Below, in pieces: positions 14,590 through 22,344 of a stretch of DNA of 64,000 nt. Location of the stretch: the NCBI RefSeq assembly GCF_001306135.1, contig NZ_LGKP01000017.1:1-64000 (forward strand). The letters run 5' to 3'. Each line of letters opens with the position of its first letter. Positions within the stretch are counted from its first letter, which is position 1. Position numbers and translations under genes: made by a program. The notes beneath the pieces were generated by a model. It saw nothing but the letters and a program-made list of their open reading frames with translations, made no database searches and was not told where the DNA came from. Source of the DNA: Herpetosiphon geysericola. GTDB taxonomy: Bacteria > Chloroflexota > Chloroflexia > Chloroflexales > Herpetosiphonaceae.

Positions 14590-15654
14590 CTACGGTTGGG
14601 GCTTCGCACGCACAATCAAGCGATGCGAATAGACACCAATCGGCACACAGGTGATCAAGGTAACCGTTTCTTCAGCGGTTGGGTCCATCACCCATGTTTG
14701 GTCGGGGGTCACGGTACGAATCTCAGTCACTTGGTAGCGACGCTCTGTGCCATCGACAGTTAATAGCAAGCTATCGCCGACAACTGCGTTGGGTAACTGA
14801 CTGAAGATAATACCACGATAGCCGACATGCCCTGCTAGGACTATATTCCCAGCTGTTGTTGGAAAGCCAGCGACTGGCCAATAATGCGCCGCAGCATCAG
14901 TTGGTACATCCCATGTGCCAAGCGAAAAGCCAGCTTCGATAACTGGACTATCAAGGCCAATTCGCGGCATACTGATGCGCGTTGGGCGCAGGGCTTGCCA
15001 AGCAGCCTCTGCATTATTGACCTTGCGTTTAGCCCATTCAGGCGCAGCATTCGTCGCATCCAAATATTGGCGGCCCAAGTGACCCAACGATACTTGATAG
15101 GCTGCTGGCAGCTCTGGGTGGTATTCAAAGCGCGTTCGCTCAAAATATTGCACCGTATAAATCTGGCCATCTTGTTGGTTGCGCTCTAGAAATTCTTCCG
15201 ATAGCGGGTAGCCAAAGGCTTGCAAGCCGCCGTTGCGCTCCCAATAGTGGCGAAATAGCCCGCCCAACGTATGTTTGGATTCGGGGAAGAACATTTGGCC
15301 AGGGTAGGCGGCCTCACTGCGTGGTTTGAAAGCTGGTTGGTCGGCAGAGCTTTCGGCGGCCCAACGCCCAAGATGGCCTGCTAACGTCCAGCCAATTGTT
15401 GCATGCCACTCTAAGCGTGCTCGCTCAAAGTATTGCACCGGACGACCATTTTCAACGAATACCTCTGTGATGGGATAACCAAAGATCGCCAAGCCGCCGT
15501 TACGCTCCCAAAACAGCCGAAAATTGTAGGCTAAGGTATGGCCGGTTTCGGCAAAATAACGTGGCTGGCCCGCAGCAGTTTCTGCGGAGCCAACGCTTAC
15601 GGTCAGCGTCAACAAGCCAACAATTAAGAGATAGCTTCGTAATCGGCGCAACAT
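14590..15654 (-). CDS. Sortase-family transpeptidase with two LGFP-like repeats
   Basis: 354 residues. A signal peptide (about 1-28) is followed by two repeats of about 75 residues with the pattern FWERNGGLAIFGYPITEVF ... VQYFERARLEWH and HYWERNGGLQAFGYPLSEEF ... VQYFERTRFEYH, like cell-wall-associated LGFP-type modules. The sortase domain (about 225-354) has His in LAGHVGYRG (near 273), Cys in TLITCVPIG (near 333) and Arg in SHRLIVRA, the full catalytic triad. Sortases cut and transfer surface proteins at an LPxTG-like motif. No substrate with a sorting signal is in the window. It lies 11 bases downstream of the mevalonate decarboxylase gene. Confidence 0.85.
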   Translation of the reverse strand: MLRRLRSYLLIVGLLTLTVSVGSAETAAGQPRYFAETGHTLAYNFRLFWERNGGLAIFGYPITEVFVENGRPVQYFERARLEWHATIGWTLAGHLGRWAAESSADQPAFKPRSEAAYPGQMFFPESKHTLGGLFRHYWERNGGLQAFGYPLSEEFLERNQQDGQIYTVQYFERTRFEYHPELPAAYQVSLGHLGRQYLDATNAAPEWAKRKVNNAEAAWQALRPTRISMPRIGLDSPVIEAGFSLGTWDVPTDAAAHYWPVAGFPTTAGNIVLAGHVGYRGIIFSQLPNAVVGDSLLLTVDGTERRYQVTEIRTVTPDQTWVMDPTAEETVTLITCVPIGVYSHRLIVRAKPQP

Positions 15655-15665
15655 AGGCTCACCTG

Positions 15666-16670
15666 TTATCCAACTAAACGCGCTTCAGGGCCAGCACCAT
15701 TAACGATCGTCCACTGGACAGCATCCAACTCGCAGAGCCGCGCTTCGACTTCAGGCGCATCTTTGGCTTCGCAAATCACATGCACATTCGGGCCTGCATC
15801 AATCGTCCAATAGCTTTGCAAATTATCTTGCACCCGCCAGCGTTGCACTGCCTGCATCACAGCCAAGGTTCCAGGCAACCAATACATTGTTGCTGGTTGG
15901 GCAGTCATGGCAATCACATGCATCGACATAGCATCTGCTTCCGAGGCTTGGCCCAAACGCTGAATATCACGCTCAAGAATGCCTTGGCGCACATCAGCCA
16001 AACGTTGTTCAATACCTTCTAAACGTACCGGAAAATAGGGGCTAGTGGTGGCAACACTATGGCCGCTGGTTGAAGCAACATGTTTGGCTTCAGTGCTAAT
16101 CACGGCCACAATATCAACTAAATTCCAGTGCTCTGGTGGCGCAATTTGGGCTGCATACGAGCCTGCATGGCTGCCATCATCAAACCATTCGACAAAGCCA
16201 GCAGGAATCGAACGGCAGGCCGAGCCAGAGCCAGAAAGTCGCGTTAGGCGTGATAATTCTGCTTCATCAAGCTCTAAACGAAAGGCCGAGGCCGCAGCCC
16301 GAGTTAATGCAGCAAAGGCCGCAGCCGATGAGGCAATGCCTGCATCAGAAGGGAAATTATTGCGTGAGCGCACTTCGACCCGCTCAGTAACTCCCGCCAA
16401 TTGGCGCAAACGCTCAATCTGTTGGATGACGCGCTCAAACTGGCGACCTTTGGCCTGAATTTCTTCGCCGCCGCTCAAGGCCAGCCAAACGCTATCTTCC
16501 ACGGCTTCGGGCAAACATTGTACGGTTGTCTCGGTTAGACAGCCATCAAGATTCATGGAGATCGAGCCATTGGTTGGAAGAGTCAGATGCGCGTCGCGCT
16601 GGCCCCAATACTTGATAAACGCAATGTTGGCACAAGCCACTGCCGTTGCCGCATGCGAAAGCTGTTTCAT
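15666..16670 (-). CDS. mvaD: Diphosphomevalonate or phosphomevalonate decarboxylase
   Basis: 334 residues starting MKQLSHAATAVACANIAFIK, with GAGGAATGGT upstream; an earlier in-frame start at 16724 is unlikely. GHMP-kinase fold: YWGQRDAHLTLPTNGSISMN, SDAGIASSAAAFAALTRAA (phosphate loop) and RLSGSGSACRSIPAGFVEW. It makes isopentenyl diphosphate, or isopentenyl phosphate, from a mevalonate phosphate. Some Chloroflexota (Roseiflexus) use a phosphomevalonate decarboxylase with isopentenyl phosphate kinase, so the substrate is not settled by family alone. First gene of an apparent operon with the sortase and TPR protein. Confidence 0.85.
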   Translation of the reverse strand: MKQLSHAATAVACANIAFIKYWGQRDAHLTLPTNGSISMNLDGCLTETTVQCLPEAVEDSVWLALSGGEEIQAKGRQFERVIQQIERLRQLAGVTERVEVRSRNNFPSDAGIASSAAAFAALTRAAASAFRLELDEAELSRLTRLSGSGSACRSIPAGFVEWFDDGSHAGSYAAQIAPPEHWNLVDIVAVISTEAKHVASTSGHSVATTSPYFPVRLEGIEQRLADVRQGILERDIQRLGQASEADAMSMHVIAMTAQPATMYWLPGTLAVMQAVQRWRVQDNLQSYWTIDAGPNVHVICEAKDAPEVEARLCELDAVQWTIVNGAGPEARLVG

Positions 16671-16733
16671 ACCATTCCTCACGTACAAATAAACAAATTC
16701 AGTCGTTGTATTGTAGCAGATCATCAGGCAAAT

Positions 16734-17123
16734 TTAGGCTGGCGTACACACCACGCAGCCTTGAGCATGCAGATGTTGGGCTGGCAGCCAGCGCTGGCAT
16801 TGAGTACAACAACCACTTAGTTTAATTGGTTCAGCGCCGCTGGTTGGCAGTTGATTCACCCCGAGTGCTGTGCGTAATTCGTCGTAGTCACGCGCCGCAA
16901 TCAACACCGCCCGATCAACCCGTTCGCCGCTAAATTCGAGGGTCAAGACCATTCCGGCCAATAAATTGTGGCGTTCTGGAATGTTTGCCAAGGCTTTAGC
17001 ATCGATCACCAATGGCCGCCAATCGTTGTGGTCAGCAATCGCCATCACGTCAAGCGTCACCGTATCGCCGCCAAAAAACCCGCCATAATTTTGCACTTCG
17101 CTAACTTCAAACAGCTCAGACAT
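16734..17123 (-). CDS. Small protein with C-terminal Cys pairs
   Basis: 129 residues, family not recognised. The N-terminal 90 residues (SEVQNYGGFFGGDTVTLDVM, RPLVIDAKALANIPERHNLL, then GMVLTLEFSGERVDRAVLIA) look like a beta-rich OB-type fold. The tail has CCTQCQRWLPAQHL then GCVVC, two CxxC pairs that could bind zinc. It lies 17 bases after a GAF-cyclase gene and 63 bases before mvaD, all on the minus strand. Function unknown. Confidence 0.6.
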   Translation of the reverse strand: MSELFEVSEVQNYGGFFGGDTVTLDVMAIADHNDWRPLVIDAKALANIPERHNLLAGMVLTLEFSGERVDRAVLIAARDYDELRTALGVNQLPTSGAEPIKLSGCCTQCQRWLPAQHLHAQGCVVCTPA

Positions 17124-17140
17124 CGTTGTCCTCTACTAAA

Positions 17141-18727
17141 CTAGGCTTTGGTGCTCAGCACCGCTTCAATACTATAGGCCTGCACCAACTGCGAGATATG
17201 GCGCAAACTTAATGGCGCAACTGGCACAGCCTGCACATGCTGCTGCACTGCATCATAGGTTGCTTGACTGACCAAAATTTGGTTGGGCAGGGCAGCGCTA
17301 CACAAACGGGCAGCCAAATTCATATCAGGGCCAATCGCCGTGTAGTTCATCATTTGGGCCGAACCAATATTGCCCACCACCACCTCGCCGCTAGCAATCC
17401 CGATGCCAATCGCTACTGCTGGCAAGCCTTGGCTTTGCCATTCGTCCATCAATTGAGTATGGCGGGTTTGCATCAACAAGGCGGTTTGGACGGCCAACAA
17501 CGGGTGTTGCTCGTAGGGCAAGGGTGCGCCAAAGAAGGCTACAATTTCATCGCCCACAAATTTATCGACCGTGCCGCCAGCATTGCGAATAATCGTGGTC
17601 ATGGCCGAAAGATGTTCGTTGAGCATGCGCGCCACCACATCGGCAGGCAGCTGCTCGGAAACCGTCGTAAAGCCGCGCATATCCGAAAAAAGCATCGATA
17701 ATTGTTGGCGATGGACATTCATGTAGTCGTTGCCAGGCGTGCGCAACATCAAATCAACCACATCTGGGCTAACATAGCGAGCAAAGGTCTCGCGAATATG
17801 GCGTTGTTGACGATCTTCAAACAGCGCCGTATCCATTTGTGAAGCAATGGCGTTCAACATTTTAACTTCGTGAATGCTAAACCCCCGCATGCCTGGTGGA
17901 TTAGCCCCGCCAAACACGCCAATAATTTGATTTTTCAAAATCAAGGGCACGCCAATATATGAGCCAATCGTTTGATCGATTTGTTCGCGACGCACCATTT
18001 TGCCTTGATCAACCGTGTTGCGCGCTAAATCGCGCAGCACCTGCGAGACTTGCGAGTTAGGGTCGGCCAAATCGTCGTGCGAAGCAGCGCGAAACTCTAG
18101 CTCATGCTCCTCGGCGGTATAGAGCATAATAAAGCTCCAAGTTGCGCCAATCGTCTCGGAGAGCAGGCCCAAGGCCGCACCTAAGCCTTGGTCAAAATCA
18201 GGTGTAGCATCAATCAACCGATCTAAACGATAAATTGTTTCTAGCTCGCGGTTGCGCGATTGCACCTGTTGGAACAAACGCAGCCCAGCCATGGCCGAAT
18301 CAATTTGCGAGCACATCGCATCAATCAAGCGTCGATCATCAACCGACCAATGGTGGTCTGCGGAGCCAAGCACCAACACACCCAAGCGTTCGCCTTTGAC
18401 CGAGAGCGAACGCACAATAATTTCCGCATCGCCCTCCTGCAAACTGGTGGTTTCACCGCCAGCCAAGGCATTGGTTAAGGCCAACATCAAGCCAGCAGCA
18501 TCATTTGGCCGCCAGCGTTCGATCGTAATATTTTGGGCGGGGCAATCTTCTAAATCAAGGGTAATTAATTGGAGTAAATCTGGCTGAAGCACGCCCCGAA
18601 TAATCGTCGCGCAGCCATTTAAAAAGGTTTCGGTCGAATCGGTTGTGTCGCGGAGAGCATCGAGATCGTAAATCGCCCGTAGCTCTCGATGGCACAACGA
18701 GAGTTCATGCTTTAATTGTTCGGGCAT
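17141..18727 (-). CDS. GAF-GAF class III adenylate/guanylate cyclase
   Basis: 528 residues starting MPEQLKHELSLCHRELRAIY, with AAGGAGGTG 8 bases upstream; upstream in-frame codons cross a terminator and are rejected. Two GAF domains cover about 20-160 and 175-315. A helical linker (TFARYVSPDVVDLML) leads to a class III cyclase domain (about 340-525). Metal-binding Asp lie in FSDMRGFT and VGDEIVAFFG, the base-reading Lys in VDKFVGD, and the ring pocket in YTAIGPDMNLAARL. Small ligands bound by the GAFs would control cAMP or cGMP output. Cytoplasmic. The response regulator gene upstream is separated by a terminator. Confidence 0.88.
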   Translation of the reverse strand: MPEQLKHELSLCHRELRAIYDLDALRDTTDSTETFLNGCATIIRGVLQPDLLQLITLDLEDCPAQNITIERWRPNDAAGLMLALTNALAGGETTSLQEGDAEIIVRSLSVKGERLGVLVLGSADHHWSVDDRRLIDAMCSQIDSAMAGLRLFQQVQSRNRELETIYRLDRLIDATPDFDQGLGAALGLLSETIGATWSFIMLYTAEEHELEFRAASHDDLADPNSQVSQVLRDLARNTVDQGKMVRREQIDQTIGSYIGVPLILKNQIIGVFGGANPPGMRGFSIHEVKMLNAIASQMDTALFEDRQQRHIRETFARYVSPDVVDLMLRTPGNDYMNVHRQQLSMLFSDMRGFTTVSEQLPADVVARMLNEHLSAMTTIIRNAGGTVDKFVGDEIVAFFGAPLPYEQHPLLAVQTALLMQTRHTQLMDEWQSQGLPAVAIGIGIASGEVVVGNIGSAQMMNYTAIGPDMNLAARLCSAALPNQILVSQATYDAVQQHVQAVPVAPLSLRHISQLVQAYSIEAVLSTKA

Positions 18728-18807
18728 ACGTGCAGCACCTCCTTGAGCAGGCAAAACGCTGATTAACAGCGTCAGTATAGCATGAACTCTGGGTGGTCGA
18801 ATAGCAC

Positions 18808-18842
18808 AAAAAAAGGCCGACAGCGCCACCCTGTCAGCCCTT
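18808..18842 (-). terminator. Rho-independent terminator of response regulator gene
   Basis: On the minus strand GGGCTGACAG pairs with CTGTCGGCC around a short loop, followed by seven T. It lies directly after the response regulator stop and 80 bases before the cyclase start, so most transcription should stop before the cyclase. Confidence 0.8.
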
Positions 18843-18864
18843 AAATAAGAATTTAGATGCAGCT

Positions 18865-19332
18865 TTAGCCAATATCCCACACCAACTCACCGCTCAGCAC
18901 GCGGGCAATTTGGTCGGGAAAGGTTTTGAGCGAAATTGGCTTGGCAATAAAACCATCGAAACCAGAAACCCGCGCTCGTTCTGCTTCGTCACGCGAGCCA
19001 TTGGCGGTCATGGCGACAACTTTGGTACGCTTGAGTTCAGGCAAGGCCCGCAGTTTCTGAAACACAATATGGCCATTTTCGCGTGGAATCCGAATATCAA
19101 GCAAAATTAAATCAAGAAAGCTCAGGATTGGGTTTTGGCGCACCTGCGGCGAATTGAGCCAACTAAAGAAGGCATCGCCAGAAGGTCGCGCATTGCAGTA
19201 AGCAACCCCAATCTGCTCGCGCAGAATCCGTAAGGTTAAATTCATGCTGTCAACGTTATCTTCGATGACCATCACTTTCGCACGGCTGGCAACAACGATG
19301 GGCGAAGTGCTCGGTCGAACAACCGGATACAT
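18865..19332 (-). CDS. Single-domain response regulator (CheY-like)
   Basis: 155 residues, a lone receiver domain after a short N-terminal arm. The acidic pair is Glu24-Asp25 in VMVIEDNVDSM, the phosphoacceptor Asp79 in LILLDIRIPRENG, the switch Thr109 in VVAMTANGSRDEA, and the Lys131 in GFIAKPISL. GGAGCAAGTCC precedes ATG 19332. No output domain, so it probably acts by protein contact or in a phosphorelay. There is no adjacent histidine kinase; the hybrid kinase at 37723 already carries its own receiver. Confidence 0.9.
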   Translation of the reverse strand: MYPVVRPSTSPIVVASRAKVMVIEDNVDSMNLTLRILREQIGVAYCNARPSGDAFFSWLNSPQVRQNPILSFLDLILLDIRIPRENGHIVFQKLRALPELKRTKVVAMTANGSRDEAERARVSGFDGFIAKPISLKTFPDQIARVLSGELVWDIG

Positions 19333-19768
19333 GGACTTGCTCCAAAACGAACACAGTAACCATTGCTCAGCAGCAGCCGTCGATGCCTTGCTGGTTAGTG
19401 CTCATGATAGTGCTCGATACGAGTCATCCTAGAAGGTAGCCCTTTTGGGTCATCGAGCGTATACCCAAGGTACTGGTGTAGTGTACCTGAATTTTGACGC
19501 CCAAATATCAACTTTGGGTTAAGAAATTTGGGCTTAAATTTAGCCAAGCTTCATCTAAAGCTACGATCATTTGTAGTAAGACCAACGGCGCTGGATGCTG
19601 GCGCTTGTTCACTCTGCGGCTGTAAGCTGCTTGAAAGGACTAGCGTGCACGGCCATTGCCTGATTTGGTTGGCTAGTGTACCGTAGGGATAGCAACTGGC
19701 GCATCGCCTATTAACCAGATTTCAGCGCCAAGCAACTTGCTATCGCTCACAAGGAGTCGCTCGCGTTT
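19333..19768. promoter_or_regulatory. Divergent promoter region with inverted repeats
   Basis: About 435 bases between the response regulator and the HTH-NTPase gene with no credible coding. Inverted repeats are visible: GGTAC/GTACC around 19470-19490, and GCCCAAAT pairing with ATTTGGGC between about 19519 and 19554. AAGGAG at about 19750 may serve the gene at 19769, at a rather long spacing. Confidence 0.4.
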
Positions 19769-22180
19769 ATGCCAGAACCACGATCATTTGGCCAGCAATT
19801 ACGCGACTATCGCCACCAACGCCAACTCACCCAAGCTGCTTTGGCCGAGGAAGTTGGCTGCGCGGTCGAGAGTATTCGCAAGATGGAAGCCAATCGCCAG
19901 CGTCCATCACGCAGTTTGGCTGCCCGTTTAGCCACAATTTTGCATTTATCCAGCGAACAAAGCCAGCTCTTTTGTGCTCAAGCGCGTATGGTTGGCACAG
20001 CTGAAGCCAAGCAAACGTCAACGCCAAGCGGCTTGCCACTAACTGCCAGTAAATTAATCAATCGCCAAAGCGAGGTTGCAACCTTACACCAGTATCTCAA
20101 TGCTGAGCATATTCGCATGATCACGTTGACTGGGCCGGGCGGCGTGGGCAAAACCCGCTTGGCCTTGCAAATTGCCCAACAAAGCCCAAAATATTTCCCT
20201 GATGGCGTGTATTTCGTCGATTTGGCCCAAGCTACCAGCGTCGCCGACCTTGGTTTAGCCCTGAGCCAAGCCCTCAATTTGCCAAGTAGCAAATATAGCT
20301 GGCAACGCCAAATGCAGCTGCATTTTCAGCACGCCCGCATCTTATTAATTCTCGATAATCTTGAGCAATTGTTGAGTGCTACCGCAGTCTTGCGCTGGCT
20401 GCTCGATCACACCACTGGCCTCAAATTATTGTTGACCAGTCGGGCTTTGCTGCATTGCGCTGGTGAATATGCGTTGCCGCTTGCGCCGTTGCGGTTGCCA
20501 ACTACCAGCGCTACGCTTAGCGAACTCAAAACCAATCCTGCGGTGCAATTATTTGTGCAACGAGCCCAAACTTTGAACCCACAATTTAGCCTAACCAGCG
20601 CCAACGCCGAGGCCATCAAACACATTTGTTGGCAGGTCGATGGCTTGCCTTTGGCCTTGGAATTGGCGGCAGCACGCACGCGCTTGCTCACACCTGAAGC
20701 CTTGTTGGCCTATTTACAACCACCATTGGCCCTGTTGACAACCAACGATCCAACTGCGCCAGCCCGCCACCAAAGCATGCACAACGCAATCAAATGGGGC
20801 TACCAACAAATTTCGCCTCAACAACAGCAGCTACTCCGCCAATTGGCAATTTTTCAGGCTGGCTGTACGCTTGATGCAATTCAGGCAATCGTACCCAATC
20901 AGTCCCAACTTGAGTTGCTTGATCAATTGGCGAGGTTGATTGATCATAGTTTGTTAACGATGCAGGCCGAACCAGAGCAACCACAGCGCTTTCGCATGCT
21001 CAGCTTGATTCAGGAATTTGCGGCCCAGCAATTGCACGACCATGGCGAATTAAACACGCTTGCCCAACGTCACCTTGAATATTATGTCATGTATTGCGAA
21101 TCGCTGAGCGAGCAAGTGTTGGAGCAGCGTCAAGCCCTTTTAGCCGAGCGCGAGAATATTCGGGCTGCAATTAATTGGGCAATCAGCACGCAGAATTGGT
21201 CAGCAGCCAGCGCATGTATCGTGCCGTTAGCTGAATTTTGGTATCGTTATGGAGCAAGCGAAGAGTTGCAAACATGGCTTGATTGGCTAAGTGCTCAGCA
21301 GCTTACACCAACTATGCACGCCCGTTGCAGCGAAATGCAAGGCTATATTGCGGCTTTTTTGCAAAGCCAATATCGCGCTGGCCAAGCCTGGTATCAACAA
21401 GCGTTGGCCCAACGCCAAGCTTTGCAACAACCAGCAGCAATTGCTGAAAATATGGCAAAATTGGGCGAAATTACGATGGAGCAAGGCTATTATGCCCAAG
21501 CGCTTGAGCATTATCGCAATGCTTGTAATTTGTATGAGCAGCTTGGCGATCAGGAGGCAGTGTTTGCCATGCACGATTGCCAAGCAATGGTTTTGGTTCG
21601 TCAAGGCCAATTGAAGCTTGCCCAACAGCTTTTGCAACAAAGCCTGGCTTATTGGCAGCAGCAGCACATTTTGCCCAGCCTTGCATTTAGCCTGAATTAT
21701 TTAGGCATGATTGCGCTCTATCAAACGAATTTTACAGAAGCTCAAGCGGCGCATGAACAAGCGTTGGCAATTTGGCGCAGCCTTGATGATCAACGAGGCA
21801 TCGCTTCGGCCTTGAATGCGCTCACGCCGGTGTTGGTGCAGCAAGAGCAATTAAGCGCCGCACTGGCAGCAATCAAAGCTAGCCTGCAAATTCGCTGGAA
21901 CTTGCACGATTATGATGGCTTGGCATGGAATTTGGAACGCTTTGCTGAATTATTAAGCAGGCAAGGTCAGGCGGAATTGGCAATTCAAGCGTGGAGCAAA
22001 GCCCAGCAATTGCGCGCTGAATTGGCCGTGCCGTTATTTGAGGCTGAGCAACAACGTTTACAGCCAACCATTGCCAATTGTAAGCAGCAACTAGGCTCGG
22101 CTCAATGGCAGCAAATCTGGTTTGATAGCCAAAGTTTAGGTTTGGCTAACCTGATTGAAACGCTTTTAGCACAGGTATAA
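19769..22180 (+). CDS. XRE-HTH regulator with NTPase and TPR domains
   Basis: 803 residues. The N-terminal XRE helix-turn-helix covers about 8-65 (LRDYRHQRQLTQAALAEEVG, then CAVESIRKMEANRQRPS). A STAND-type NTPase follows with Walker A TGPGGVGKTRLAL (near 121), Walker B ILLILDNLEQLL (near 191), and GLPLALELAAAR (near 293). The rest, from about 430, is a tetratricopeptide array (YAQALEHYRNACNLYEQLGD, FTEAQAAHEQALAIWRSLDD and similar). Such proteins sense a ligand or partner with the TPRs, use NTP to switch state and bind DNA with the HTH. Targets unknown; the secreted GH16 gene just downstream is one candidate. Confidence 0.88.
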   Translation: MPEPRSFGQQLRDYRHQRQLTQAALAEEVGCAVESIRKMEANRQRPSRSLAARLATILHLSSEQSQLFCAQARMVGTAEAKQTSTPSGLPLTASKLINRQSEVATLHQYLNAEHIRMITLTGPGGVGKTRLALQIAQQSPKYFPDGVYFVDLAQATSVADLGLALSQALNLPSSKYSWQRQMQLHFQHARILLILDNLEQLLSATAVLRWLLDHTTGLKLLLTSRALLHCAGEYALPLAPLRLPTTSATLSELKTNPAVQLFVQRAQTLNPQFSLTSANAEAIKHICWQVDGLPLALELAAARTRLLTPEALLAYLQPPLALLTTNDPTAPARHQSMHNAIKWGYQQISPQQQQLLRQLAIFQAGCTLDAIQAIVPNQSQLELLDQLARLIDHSLLTMQAEPEQPQRFRMLSLIQEFAAQQLHDHGELNTLAQRHLEYYVMYCESLSEQVLEQRQALLAERENIRAAINWAISTQNWSAASACIVPLAEFWYRYGASEELQTWLDWLSAQQLTPTMHARCSEMQGYIAAFLQSQYRAGQAWYQQALAQRQALQQPAAIAENMAKLGEITMEQGYYAQALEHYRNACNLYEQLGDQEAVFAMHDCQAMVLVRQGQLKLAQQLLQQSLAYWQQQHILPSLAFSLNYLGMIALYQTNFTEAQAAHEQALAIWRSLDDQRGIASALNALTPVLVQQEQLSAALAAIKASLQIRWNLHDYDGLAWNLERFAELLSRQGQAELAIQAWSKAQQLRAELAVPLFEAEQQRLQPTIANCKQQLGSAQWQQIWFDSQSLGLANLIETLLAQV

Positions 22181-22344
22181 TTCTTAAATTTATTTAAAAA
22201 TACCCCGCTTTTACCCCGGTTTTTATCCTTCTGTTGGCTAGCGGCGTTTGGTCTAATACAGCTGCTAGTCAACGAAGGAGGCCACGCGCCCAGCAAACTG
22301 AGGGAATGCAGCGCAGGAGCGACGCATCATCTAGAACGGGGTAC

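Noticed and set aside
17141-18880. Longer cyclase start at 18880
   Set aside because: It would cross the response regulator terminator and overlap its coding end; ATG 18727 has AAGGAGGTG.
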